DNA of 64,000 nt. Origin: an uncultured Oscillospiraceae bacterium. Its GTDB lineage: Bacteria > Bacillota > Clostridia > Oscillospirales > Acutalibacteraceae. The notes under the pieces were generated by a model. It was given only the letters and a program-made list of their open reading frames with translations. It did no database searches and was not told the DNA's origin. The translations under genes and the position numbers were made by a program. Below, in pieces: positions 16,856 to 25,301 of this stretch (the stretch's first letter is position 1; every line of letters begins with the position of its first letter). Location of the stretch: contig UQFO01000001.1 in the NCBI GenBank assembly GCA_900540275.1, forward strand, positions 248,001 through 312,000. Reading direction: 5' to 3'.

Positions 16856-17729
16856 AGTTCAGTTCCTGCATTTTCAGCAGGAATTTTTCCGCCGCTTTGG
16901 TGAACACCTGGTATTTCTTCCAGGCAAGGCTCATTTTTATCTCGATACACTGAGACAGCGGCTTAAAGCAGAGGTTGCTGCCGCCGGAGGTGTTGATAAT
17001 TTTATCAAAGCAAATGGCGTAGCCCATCCCCTCATCCACCATCAGAGACCCGTTGAACAGAAGATTATAGGTGGCAACAATGTTCAGCTTTTCTGCTTCG
17101 TATCCCAGTAATGTAGACAAATTGGAGTCCCGAAGGGATTGTCTGGAGACGATTAAAGGCTTGTCCCATAAATCCTCCGGCATAATGATATCCTTTTCAG
17201 CTAGCGGGTCGTCCCGGCGCATCAGTACGCCGAACGCGTCGGCACAGGGGAGCTTCAGGCAGTCATAGCGGGAGGAGTCGATCTCCCCAAACAGAAGCGC
17301 AAAGTCGATCAACCCCTTGTCCAGGTCCTCCAGCACGGTGGTTTTGTCGCCACTGACGATATGAAAATGCACGAGAGGATAGTCCTTTTGCAAATCCCGC
17401 GCACCCTTGGCCAGATAACGGACACCGTCCGTTTCACCGGCGCCGATGGAAATGTCCCCGGCAACATTTTCATCCGACAAGGAAATCTCATCCTGCGCTT
17501 TTTTAACAAGCTCGGTGATTTCTTCCGCACGCTTGCGGAGAATCATCCCCTCTTCCGTCAGGGTGATTTTTCGATTGCTGCGGATAAAAAGCTGCTTGCC
17601 CAGTTCCTCTTCCATATCCTTGAGCTGTCTGGAAAGTGTAGGCTGGGATAAATGCAGCGCTTCGGCAGCACCTGAAATGCTTTGTTCTCTGGTAACAGCA
17701 AGGAAGTATTGTAAAACACGAAACTCCAT
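16854..17729 (-). CDS. LysR-family transcriptional regulator
   Basis: 291 residues from the ATG at 17729, supported by AAAGGGG 8 bases upstream; the frame remains open further upstream but that part is not LysR-like. The N-terminal HTH shows FLAVTREQSISGAAEALHLS and QPTLSRQLKDMEEELGKQLF. The C-terminal effector domain runs from about residue 90 and includes DFALLFGEID and VDEGMGYAICFDK. It is divergent from the Ntn-hydrolase lipoprotein gene 148 bp away, the usual layout for a LysR activator and its target. Matching operator-like sequences at 17802 and 24307 suggest it controls both halves of the downstream cluster (inference). The effector is unknown. Confidence 0.9.
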   Translation of the reverse strand: MEFRVLQYFLAVTREQSISGAAEALHLSQPTLSRQLKDMEEELGKQLFIRSNRKITLTEEGMILRKRAEEITELVKKAQDEISLSDENVAGDISIGAGETDGVRYLAKGARDLQKDYPLVHFHIVSGDKTTVLEDLDKGLIDFALLFGEIDSSRYDCLKLPCADAFGVLMRRDDPLAEKDIIMPEDLWDKPLIVSRQSLRDSNLSTLLGYEAEKLNIVATYNLLFNGSLMVDEGMGYAICFDKIINTSGGSNLCFKPLSQCIEIKMSLAWKKYQVFTKAAEKFLLKMQELN

Positions 17730-17801
17730 AAACAAGTCCCCTTTCGTATAAAAATAGTATAGCACTTTCATGTATGCTTGTAAAGCAGATAAACGTATCG
17801 G

Positions 17802-17840
17802 ATATAAGTATTTGTTATTTGATGTGAGCGCTGTTACAAT
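17802..17840 (+). promoter_or_regulatory. Promoter with LysR-type operator, copy 1
   Basis: ATATAAGTATTTGTTAT at 17802-17818 contains the dyad ATAA-N7-TTAT. It overlaps -35 TTGTTA (17812-17817); 17 bp later is -10 TACAAT (17835-17840). The start codon follows at 17878. The dyad at the -35 edge is where LysR activators bind. Confidence 0.7.
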
Positions 17841-17877
17841 AGAATTACACCAAATAACAACGCGAGGAGTGTTTGAG

Positions 17878-18975
17878 ATGAAAAAAAGAATTTTTGCCCT
17901 TGTAATAACAAGTGCGCTGATAACGATACTGATGACTGGATGCGGAAAGGCAAATGAGAATGTTTCTACACAGAGTGGCAGTAATTCACGGGAAAGCGAA
18001 GCGGTAACAGAAAACACTGCCATCACGCTTACCTCTGAAATCACGGAATTAGAGGATGGGTTTTCTGCCGTTCAATTTGAGGGCGATGACGGCTTCCAAG
18101 CGTTTCTTGAGGCCGGCGGGGCATCCTCCGACGGTGAGGTTGTGGCGTTTTTATCCTCCCACCTGCTAGCAGACTTCGATATTCTCGGCAGTCTCTTCGG
18201 ATGCAGCACCATAGCGGTGCAAAGCCCGGGTGGGGAACAGCTTTTCGGAAGAAATTTTGATTGGCAAAACTGTGACGCACTGGTGATTTCCTCGAAACCC
18301 AAGACGGGTTACGCTTCGATTTCCACGGTGAATATGGACTTTATCAGCCAGAGCGGAGGACTTGTAGGGGCGGTTTTGGAGTTAAATGATATACGCACCC
18401 TCGCGGCATTGTATGCGCCGCTGGATGGTATGAATGAAGCGGGCCTGGCGGTGTCGGTCAACATGATTCAGGATTCGGCAACGATCGAGCAGAACACCAA
18501 TAAACCGGACATTACCACCACCACAGCCATTCGTCTGCTGCTGAACAAAGCGGCAAACGTGGAGGAAGCGCTGGAACTGCTCCGGCAGTACGACATGCAC
18601 GCTTCCATGGGGATGATGATTCATCTGGCGCTCACAGATACCACAGGGCGCAGCGTCGTCGTGGAATATGTAAATAACGAAATGATTGTGACCCAAACAA
18701 CCGTGGTGACAAACTTCTATCTTGCCGAGGGTGAAAAAAACGGCATCGGCACTGCCCAGTCCCATGAGCGGTATGAGATTTTGACACAGACACTCTCTGA
18801 AAATGAGACGATGGATATGCAGGGCGTGCGTGACGCACTCGACAGCGTGAGCAAGGACACTTTTGGAGAGTTTGAATCCACGGAGTGGAGTATTGTTTTC
18901 AACCTGAACAGCGGCACGGCGCACTATTACCACCGTGAAAATTATGATAACCGCTACACGTTCAGGATCAAATAA
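17878..18975 (+). CDS. Ntn-hydrolase (linear amide C-N hydrolase-like) lipoprotein
   Basis: 365 residues. Signal peptide with lipobox LMTGC (C22), then a Ser/Thr/Asn linker to about residue 55. The catalytic domain resembles choloylglycine hydrolase/penicillin V acylase proteins: FGCSTIAV with candidate nucleophile C109, then GRNFDWQ (R125), an N-E-A-G-L-A-V-S-V-N strand, and LALTDTTGRSVVVEY. Known relatives cleave amide bonds of conjugated bile acids, penicillin V or N-acyl homoserine lactones and need autocleavage before the cysteine. An N-terminal extension and membrane anchor mean the mature nucleophile would arise by internal processing. GAGGAG lies 11 bases before the ATG. It is first in a five-gene run with a ligase, an ABC transporter and a dehydrogenase. 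Confidence 0.8.
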   Translation: MKKRIFALVITSALITILMTGCGKANENVSTQSGSNSRESEAVTENTAITLTSEITELEDGFSAVQFEGDDGFQAFLEAGGASSDGEVVAFLSSHLLADFDILGSLFGCSTIAVQSPGGEQLFGRNFDWQNCDALVISSKPKTGYASISTVNMDFISQSGGLVGAVLELNDIRTLAALYAPLDGMNEAGLAVSVNMIQDSATIEQNTNKPDITTTTAIRLLLNKAANVEEALELLRQYDMHASMGMMIHLALTDTTGRSVVVEYVNNEMIVTQTTVVTNFYLAEGEKNGIGTAQSHERYEILTQTLSENETMDMQGVRDALDSVSKDTFGEFESTEWSIVFNLNSGTAHYYHRENYDNRYTFRIK

Positions 18976-18989
18976 GGGAGGGCAGCCTG

Positions 18990-20360
18990 ATGAACTATCT
19001 GAAACTATTGTGGGAGTTGTATTCCCTCAAACGCAATGAAAAGAAAAGTCGTAAAGAAATCAAAGAATTACAAGAAAAGAAGCTGCGAGAAATGTTGACT
19101 TTTGCCTTTGAACAATCCGACTACTATCAGAAGACATTTTATGCAGCGGGAATCACCAAGGATAATATCGCCACCGCACCGCTGAGACAGTTTCCCACCC
19201 TCAGCAAGGCAGATCTTCTCACGCACTTCGATGAACTGGTCACCGTACCCGATTTAACACAGGAGGAGATGCGCCGGTTTGATGCCGAAGAGGTGGTAGA
19301 CCGTAAACCCTTCAAAGGGAAATACCATGTGGTGCATTCCTCCGGCAGTACGGGGAGGCCCGGCTATTTTCTGTATGATGAGGCGGCGTGGAGCAGTATG
19401 CTGCTGGGTATCATTCGCGGAGCGCTGTGGAATATGTCGATGCCGCAGATTCTCCGGCTGCTTGCCCGCGGCCCTCGCATCGCATACCTGGCGGCGACAG
19501 ATGGGCGCTATGGCGGAGCGATGGCAGTAGGCGACGGCGTTGACGGCGTGCACGCCAGTCAAATGTATCTTGACATCAAAACGCCCCTTGCCGAATGGAT
19601 CAGCCAAATTCAAGAGTTCAAACCGAATATGATTATCGGATACCCCTCGGCCATTAAGATTCTTGCTGAGCTGGTGGAACGCGGTGATATAGAACTGAAG
19701 GTGCTTCGAGTAATCTCCTGCGGGGAACCTCTTGGCAGCAGCCTGCGGCATTATCTTGAAAAAACACTCCAAACACAGGTAGTCAACTTTTATGGGGCAA
19801 GCGAGTCCCTCGCTATGGGCGCGGAGCTTGACCCTGCGGAGGGTATGGTTCTGTTTGACGATATGAATCTGATCGAATCGGTGGACGGAGAGATGTATCT
19901 CACATCACTCTACAACTTCGCACAGCCTCTCATTCGTTATCATATATCGGACAACCTCACACTTAGGGAGCCGGATGACAGCAGCCACTATCCTTTTACA
20001 AGAGCAGTAGGGCTCTTGGGAAGAAACGAGGATATTCTATGGTTTAACGATGGAACCGGTAACCGGGAATTTTTGCACCCGCTCGCAATCGAGGGCTTTT
20101 GCATTGAGGGACTGCTTGATTATCAGTTCCGGCAGACCAGTGAGGATACCTTTGAAATGCTGGCGGAAACCGCGCAGACGGCTTCAAAGGAGGAAATCCG
20201 CCGTGAGATGCTGGAACAGATGAGAGCGATTCTTAAAGAAAAGAAACTTGCCTATGTGCAGTTCTACGTGCAGTTTGTCGATGAAATAGGACCGGATCCA
20301 AACACAGGGAAAAAACGGCTGATTGTAAAAGACACCGAGGAAGAGAGGATGGCTGTATGA
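18990..20360 (+). CDS. PaaK-like adenylate-forming enzyme
   Basis: 456 residues, similar in layout to phenylacetate-CoA ligase/coenzyme F390 synthetase-type proteins. Seen: the ATP loop HSSGSTGRPG near residue 113, IIGYPSAIKILAE, the adenylate-binding NFYGASESLAMGAE, LIRYHISDNL, and a C-terminal subdomain ending in DPNTGKKRLIVK with the conserved Gly-Lys. Such enzymes activate a carboxylic acid as an acyl-adenylate, then form a CoA thioester or amide. The substrate cannot be predicted. It starts 14 bp after the hydrolase gene and overlaps the ABC gene by ATGA, so it acts in the same operon, perhaps activating an acid released by the hydrolase (inference). Confidence 0.8.
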   Translation: MNYLKLLWELYSLKRNEKKSRKEIKELQEKKLREMLTFAFEQSDYYQKTFYAAGITKDNIATAPLRQFPTLSKADLLTHFDELVTVPDLTQEEMRRFDAEEVVDRKPFKGKYHVVHSSGSTGRPGYFLYDEAAWSSMLLGIIRGALWNMSMPQILRLLARGPRIAYLAATDGRYGGAMAVGDGVDGVHASQMYLDIKTPLAEWISQIQEFKPNMIIGYPSAIKILAELVERGDIELKVLRVISCGEPLGSSLRHYLEKTLQTQVVNFYGASESLAMGAELDPAEGMVLFDDMNLIESVDGEMYLTSLYNFAQPLIRYHISDNLTLREPDDSSHYPFTRAVGLLGRNEDILWFNDGTGNREFLHPLAIEGFCIEGLLDYQFRQTSEDTFEMLAETAQTASKEEIRREMLEQMRAILKEKKLAYVQFYVQFVDEIGPDPNTGKKRLIVKDTEEERMAV

Positions 20361-21115
20361 AAAAAGCTCTTTTGCAGGGAAAAAACATCTGCAAGTCGTT
20401 TTCGCAGAACGGCGATCATACGGCGGTTCTGAGCGGAGTAAACGCCGAGATTTATGACGGTGACTTTACCGTTATCATGGGCGCCTCCGGCGCTGGTAAA
20501 TCCACGCTGCTCTATGCACTCAGCGGAATGGATCACATCACAAGCGGTGAAATTGAATATAAGAGCAAACGCATCAGCGATTTTTCTGAAAAACAGATGG
20601 CGGAACTTCGGGCAAAGGAATTCGGGTTTGTTTTTCAGCAAACTCACCTTGTGAGCAATTTGACTCTGTTTGAAAATGTCGCGGTGTCCGGATATGTAAG
20701 CGGCGGCAGCCCGAAAGAAGTTCAGAAAAGAACCTCGGCGCTTCTTTCTCAGATGAATGTGAATGGCGCGAAAGACCGTCTGCCGTCCCAGACCTCCGGC
20801 GGCGAGGCGCAGCGTGCCGCCATCGCGAGAGCTATGATTAACAATCCCGGCCTCATTTTTGCGGACGAGCCGACAGGCGCTCTCAACCGGTCAAACAGCG
20901 AGGAGGTTCTGAATTTGCTTTCTTCCCTGAATGAAGCAGGACAAAGCATCTTAATGGTGACGCATGATGTGCGGGCGGCCATCAGGGGAAACCGAATTCT
21001 CTATATGGAGGACGGGAAGATTTTCGACGAGCTGACGCAGCCTGTTTTCCAAGCGGCAGACGCGAGGGAGCGCGAAGCGCAGGCAACGCAGTGGCTCTCC
21101 TCTTTGCACTGGTAA
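20357..21115 (+). CDS. ABC transporter ATP-binding protein (MacB/LolD type)
   Basis: 252 residues. Walker A MGASGAGKST, Q-loop FVFQQTHLV, signature TSGGEAQRAAIARA, Walker B LIFADEPTGALN, and H-loop VTHD are all present. This subfamily pairs with FtsX-like permeases, here encoded 12 bp downstream. Such transporters usually act mechanically, for example in export of peptides or lipids, antibiotic resistance or lipoprotein handling, rather than in uptake; no solute-binding protein is encoded nearby. The ATG overlaps the ligase stop (ATGA). Confidence 0.95.
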   Translation: MKKALLQGKNICKSFSQNGDHTAVLSGVNAEIYDGDFTVIMGASGAGKSTLLYALSGMDHITSGEIEYKSKRISDFSEKQMAELRAKEFGFVFQQTHLVSNLTLFENVAVSGYVSGGSPKEVQKRTSALLSQMNVNGAKDRLPSQTSGGEAQRAAIARAMINNPGLIFADEPTGALNRSNSEEVLNLLSSLNEAGQSILMVTHDVRAAIRGNRILYMEDGKIFDELTQPVFQAADAREREAQATQWLSSLHW

Positions 21116-21127
21116 GGAGGGACATTT

Positions 21128-23479
21128 ATGGAACAGTACACATTACTAAAGGCAGGAATCAAAAAGCATAGGGGCGTTCTTGCGGGGATTTTTATTCTGA
21201 TTCTGCTCACGTCCCTTTCCCTCGGCGCTGTGCTGACGGTTTGGACAAACTCGCGAAGCTATATCAGTTCGGAACTCACCCGCGCAGGCTTTGGGGAGCT
21301 GACCGCATGGGTGTCCGGCGTACCGGATGAGGCTGCGCTGGCAGCTGAAATAGCAGGACTTGAGGATGTTGCGCGTGTGGAAACGCAGAACCTTGTTTTC
21401 TCAAACTATACGGCAAACGAACAGCAATCCGACAGCGAGGGGCAACTCATTCTCTTTGCTCCCGAGGAAGGCCGCTACCGTTTTTTCACCGATGACCTGA
21501 ACGGTTACAAACAGGACGCGCCGGAGATCACTCCCGGAGAGGTGGTTGTTTCGCCTTCTCTCATCTCCATGATGGGCGTGAAGATTGGGGATACCATTGA
21601 CTTTTCCATTGCACGAAACGGCGGAACCGTGGCCCTCACGGTGTCGGGCTTCTACGAAGACCCGTTTATGGGCAGCTCCATGATCGGCATGAAGGGCTTC
21701 CTAATTTCAGAAGCTGATTATGCGGCAATCACAGATACCATCGCAAATTCCGGTATTGACGCGCTAGCGCGCGGCGGCTCCATGCTGCATGTTTTTCAGA
21801 CGGCTGACAGCGAAGTGACAACCGCCGAGCTGAACGGAATCCTCAACGAAACGACAGACTTGCCTAACTACACGGAATTTGTTCACAGTGCGGATGCGAT
21901 TACCGGATTTATGCTGATTCTGCAAAACGCATTCAGCGGACTTCTCATCGCATTTGTCGTGATCCTGCTCGCCGTGGTTTTGATTGTGCTGGGACACAGC
22001 ATCACCGGCGCTATAGAAGCGGATACCGTCAATATGGGCATTCTCAAGACCGCCGGGTTCACGAGCACTAAGCTGCGGCAGATTCAGCTTATGCAGGCTG
22101 CCGCCGCCATCCTGCCGGGGATGCTGATCGGTATCGCGCTGACAGGGCCGCTGAGCCGCCTGGTGGGCAGCATGGCACTCACTACCACCGGGATTCGTAT
22201 CCCGGTGAGCATCCCCTGGGGGCTGTGTCTTGGAACCTTTGCCGCGGTTTTATTACTGCTTACTGCGTTCGTGATTCTGAAAACCGCAAAAATAGGGCGC
22301 ATCAGTCCGATGAAAGCCATCCGCGGCGATGCACAAGGCGTATCCTTCAGGCCACAGAAAACGTCTGACATTGATGGGAAACATCTGGGCATTTCTCTTG
22401 CGGTGCGGCAACTGCTCACTGGCAAGAAAAAATATGTGAGCGTCTGTATTGTAGCGATCCTTCTGGTGTTCTTCGCCTCTGTGATCGGGCGCATGGACAC
22501 ATGGCTGGGCGCGGACGGCAAGGGCATGATGGACGCCTTCAACCCCGCCGACCACGACATCGGCGTGCAAATGTTTGGCGAGCACACAGACGAAGACGCC
22601 CGGGATATTGTTCTTGTCCTTACCGATATTACAGATACCTATCTGCTGGCTATGCCCGGCGTGGCGGTAAACGGCATCGACTACACCGCCAATGTGATTA
22701 CAGAGCCGGACCGCTTTCACATCTTAGAGGGAAGAACCAGCACAGCCGCCAATGAGATTGTCCTGACCGAGTTTGTCGCTGCCGATTTAGGCGTCTCCAT
22801 CGGCGATACGCTTACCGTTACAGGTGACAGCGGCAGCGGCGAGTATATTGTCTCAGGCATCTATTCCTGTGCCAACGAAATGGGAGCCAATGTGGGGATG
22901 AATCGGGAGGGCTACCTGAAAATCGGGCGTGACGACCCGCAAATTTGGTGCCACCACTATTTCCTCGGTGATCCGACGCAGAAAGCGGCCGTTACCGAGG
23001 CTCTTGACGCAGCGTTCGGTGGCGATGTACATGTGCATGAAAACACATGGCCCGGCTTATTTGGAATCATCTCCGCCATGCAGGCGTTGGTCGCGTTCAT
23101 GTACGCTATGGTGCTGCTTTTTATCCTGATTGTCACCGTGATGACCGGCAGCAAAATTCTTTCGGCCGAGCAGCGGGATATAGGCATCTATAAGGCGATT
23201 GGTTTCACGGATCGGCAGCTCCGTCTTTCTTTCTCACTGCGTTTTGGGATGGTCGCCGCGCTTGGCTCCGTCATTGGCGTACTTTTAGCTGCGGTGTTCA
23301 CTGATCCGCTTGTGTCCGCGGTTATGAAATTTGCCGGTATCAGCAATTTTACATCCAGCCCGGGTGCGCTTTCCGTCTTTTTCCCCGCGGTTCTTGTCAC
23401 CCTGTTGTTCATGGGATTTGCCTACCTGGCGGCCGGAAAGATAAAGCGGACGGATTTGACGATCCTTATTACAGAATAA
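21128..23479 (+). CDS. FtsX-like ABC transporter permease
   Basis: 783 residues with the duplicated FtsX layout: an N-terminal membrane helix (VLAGIFILILLTSLSLGA), an extracytoplasmic domain (about 40-250), three helices with the first FtsX domain (about 255-390), a second extracytoplasmic domain (about 440-640), and a second three-helix domain (about 650-775) with SVIGVLLAAVF. It lacks a MacB-type long periplasmic stalk. It works with the ATPase encoded immediately upstream, with an AGGAGG ribosome site. The cargo is unknown; co-transcription with the lipoprotein hydrolase suggests export or handling of its product or substrate (inference). Confidence 0.92.
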   Translation: MEQYTLLKAGIKKHRGVLAGIFILILLTSLSLGAVLTVWTNSRSYISSELTRAGFGELTAWVSGVPDEAALAAEIAGLEDVARVETQNLVFSNYTANEQQSDSEGQLILFAPEEGRYRFFTDDLNGYKQDAPEITPGEVVVSPSLISMMGVKIGDTIDFSIARNGGTVALTVSGFYEDPFMGSSMIGMKGFLISEADYAAITDTIANSGIDALARGGSMLHVFQTADSEVTTAELNGILNETTDLPNYTEFVHSADAITGFMLILQNAFSGLLIAFVVILLAVVLIVLGHSITGAIEADTVNMGILKTAGFTSTKLRQIQLMQAAAAILPGMLIGIALTGPLSRLVGSMALTTTGIRIPVSIPWGLCLGTFAAVLLLLTAFVILKTAKIGRISPMKAIRGDAQGVSFRPQKTSDIDGKHLGISLAVRQLLTGKKKYVSVCIVAILLVFFASVIGRMDTWLGADGKGMMDAFNPADHDIGVQMFGEHTDEDARDIVLVLTDITDTYLLAMPGVAVNGIDYTANVITEPDRFHILEGRTSTAANEIVLTEFVAADLGVSIGDTLTVTGDSGSGEYIVSGIYSCANEMGANVGMNREGYLKIGRDDPQIWCHHYFLGDPTQKAAVTEALDAAFGGDVHVHENTWPGLFGIISAMQALVAFMYAMVLLFILIVTVMTGSKILSAEQRDIGIYKAIGFTDRQLRLSFSLRFGMVAALGSVIGVLLAAVFTDPLVSAVMKFAGISNFTSSPGALSVFFPAVLVTLLFMGFAYLAAGKIKRTDLTILITE

Positions 23480-23506
23480 AGAAAAATACGATGGGAGGAT
23501 TTTACG

Positions 23507-24277
23507 ATGGATAAACAGATGTTAGAGGGCAAAGTTGCCATTGTTACAGGCGCCAGCTACGGCATGGGCAGCACGATTGCAGAGATTTTTGCCGAGGAAG
23601 GCGCGGCGGTCGTGTTAACGGCCCGCCACCAGGATAAGCTGGATGCAGTCGTGAGTGAGCTCAAAGAAAAGGGGTATCGAGCCATTGGCGTGATGGCTGA
23701 TACGGGCTCTACGGAGGACACTGTGCGCGTGTTCGAGGAGACCATTAAAATCTTTGGCGATGTGGATATTCTCGTCAACAATGCCGGAATCGGCGAGCAG
23801 ACCATCATTGACGAAACCACCGACGAGTGGATGCAACACATTATGAACGTCAATCTTGGCGGACCGATGCGCTATATCCGCGAAGCACTAAAATACTTTT
23901 TGCCGAAGGACGACGGCGTTATCATCAATATTTCCTCGGTGAACGGCACACGCCCGTTCTGCGGCGCAAGCTATACCGCCACCAAGGGCGCGCTCAATAC
24001 GCTCACGAAAAATGTGGCGATGCGGCTGATCGAAACCAATATCCGCTGCAACGCGGTGGCGCCGGGCGCAACCGTGACACCGGCTCATCTTGCCAATAAG
24101 GCCGGAGATCAGCCGGGCGGCGCGAAAATGCTGGAGCACAGCGGCCATTTTGTTTATTTTCCCGGCCCGGAGTGCGAGCCGGTCGATCAGGCATACGCCT
24201 GTTTGTATCTTGCCAGCAAAATGGGACGGCATGTAAAAGGGCAGGTTTTGCAGGTGTGCAACGGCGCATTTCTTTAA
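23507..24277 (+). CDS. Short-chain dehydrogenase/reductase (SDR)
   Basis: 256 residues, classical SDR. Nucleotide motif TGASYGMGS, NNAG near residue 90, catalytic serine in IINISSVNG, and Y156-x3-K160 in GASYTATKGA. The N-terminal cofactor loop ending in LTAR is followed by an Arg/His, which is compatible with NADP(H). It oxidises or reduces a secondary alcohol or ketone; relatives include hydroxysteroid and acyl-carrier dehydrogenases, but the substrate is not predictable. It lies 27 bp after the permease with GGGAGG before the ATG and is the last gene of the first LysR-linked run. Confidence 0.92.
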   Translation: MDKQMLEGKVAIVTGASYGMGSTIAEIFAEEGAAVVLTARHQDKLDAVVSELKEKGYRAIGVMADTGSTEDTVRVFEETIKIFGDVDILVNNAGIGEQTIIDETTDEWMQHIMNVNLGGPMRYIREALKYFLPKDDGVIINISSVNGTRPFCGASYTATKGALNTLTKNVAMRLIETNIRCNAVAPGATVTPAHLANKAGDQPGGAKMLEHSGHFVYFPGPECEPVDQAYACLYLASKMGRHVKGQVLQVCNGAFL

Positions 24278-24306
24278 TATGCCTTTAAAGTATGTTTAAC
24301 TATCCA

Positions 24307-24345
24307 ATATAAGTATTTGCTATATTATTTCTGTGGGCTTATACT
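24307..24345 (+). promoter_or_regulatory. Promoter with LysR-type operator, copy 2
   Basis: ATATAAGTATTTGCTAT at 24307-24323 differs from copy 1 (17802) at one position of 17. It overlaps -35 TTGCTA (24317-24322); -10 TATACT is at 24340-24345 after the same 17-bp spacer. The same geometry before two operons suggests a common regulator. Confidence 0.7.
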
Positions 24346-24408
24346 AATTACAGAAGCAAAAAGACTTCAGATTTTGAAATGTGCCATAGGCGTAGGAAAG
24401 GAATTGCT

Positions 24409-25011
24409 ATGAAAAAGAAACCGTTGAGAAGGGTTTTCCTTCTCCTTGCTTTATCCCTCGTGTTTGTGATGATGTTGGCAGGCTGTAACCAATCCAACGG
24501 AACGGGAAGTGAAACAACTTCGAACGCTGCACCATCAGCGAACAGTGCCTCGCCCAATGCCGGTTCCGGCAACGCCGATAACAGTGGAGGCTCAGCAGCC
24601 TCAAGTGAGCTGTATGTACGCTTTGGCGACGACGGTGCACCTTTTACGATGCATCTCTACGATAACGACACGGCGGCGGCGATCGCCCGGCATGTGGGCA
24701 CTGCCGAATGGAGACTGCCAATTTACCATTATGACGATTATGACCACTGGCAGGTCATGCAGTATTACGACATCCCCAACCGCTATGACATCCCCTCAAA
24801 TCCTGAAAGTGTGACAACCGAGAAGGCGGGTACGGTCTATTATTCGGAACCAAACCGCATCGTCCTGTTCTTTGGGGAGGCAGCGGTTTCTGGCGAATAT
24901 ACTCCAGTCGGCTACTTTGATGTGACGGATGCGTTTGTCAGCGCCGTTCGGAACAATCCGGTACTTGAGGGCTGGGGCAATAAAATTGTTCACATCAGCG
25001 ACGAGGAGTAA
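24409..25011 (+). CDS. Cyclophilin-like fold lipoprotein
   Basis: 200 residues. Lipoprotein signal with lipobox MLAGC (C at about 25), a Ser/Asn/Gly-rich linker to about residue 65, then a single beta-rich domain: LYVRFGDDGAPFTMHLYDND, AAAIARHVG, AGTVYYSEPNRIVLFFG, YTPVGYFD. This is the cyclophilin-like (Cyclophil_like2) pattern frequent in gut Clostridia, which lacks known isomerase activity. The start at 24409 follows AGGAAAGG. The product should be anchored on the outer face of the membrane. A paralogue with a longer linker is encoded at 27438. Confidence 0.75.
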   Translation: MKKKPLRRVFLLLALSLVFVMMLAGCNQSNGTGSETTSNAAPSANSASPNAGSGNADNSGGSAASSELYVRFGDDGAPFTMHLYDNDTAAAIARHVGTAEWRLPIYHYDDYDHWQVMQYYDIPNRYDIPSNPESVTTEKAGTVYYSEPNRIVLFFGEAAVSGEYTPVGYFDVTDAFVSAVRNNPVLEGWGNKIVHISDEE

Positions 25012-25034
25012 ATTCCACGGAGAGGTGTGAGAAA

Positions 25035-25283
25035 ATGAATGGGTATCGCTGTGATGAAGATATCATCCAAAACCTGAAAGACGCAGGCTGCGATCAAGAT
25101 ACAATCCGAACCTTTATGAATGATTGGCAGTGCGGCAGACAGGATCAGGGTACACGGCTGTTGCAAAAGCATCGCCGCTGCTTACTGAACGATCTCCATA
25201 AAGACCAAAAGCGAATCGATTGCCTAGACTATCTGCTCTTTATGCTGGGAAGAGGGCAAGGAAGTAAAGGCGCCAACAAATAA
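25035..25283 (+). CDS. Small hypothetical protein
   Basis: 82 residues, helical and soluble, with four cysteines (YRCDED, AGCDQD, WQCGR, RRCLLNDL) and a basic C-terminus. IIQNLKDAGCDQDTIRTFM could be a three-helix bundle start. No family recognised with confidence; similar small proteins sit beside flavodoxins and LysR regulators in Clostridia, from memory. AGAGGTG precedes the ATG; it lies between the cyclophilin-like lipoprotein and the DUF3737 gene in the same direction. Confidence 0.6.
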   Translation: MNGYRCDEDIIQNLKDAGCDQDTIRTFMNDWQCGRQDQGTRLLQKHRRCLLNDLHKDQKRIDCLDYLLFMLGRGQGSKGANK

Positions 25284-25301
25284 ATTTAGGAGGAACACCT
25301 G

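Noticed and set aside
17730..18044. N-terminal extension of the LysR gene to 18044
   Set aside because: The extra 105 residues overlap the divergent promoter and lipoprotein start, do not resemble LysR, and ATG 17729 has a good ribosome site.
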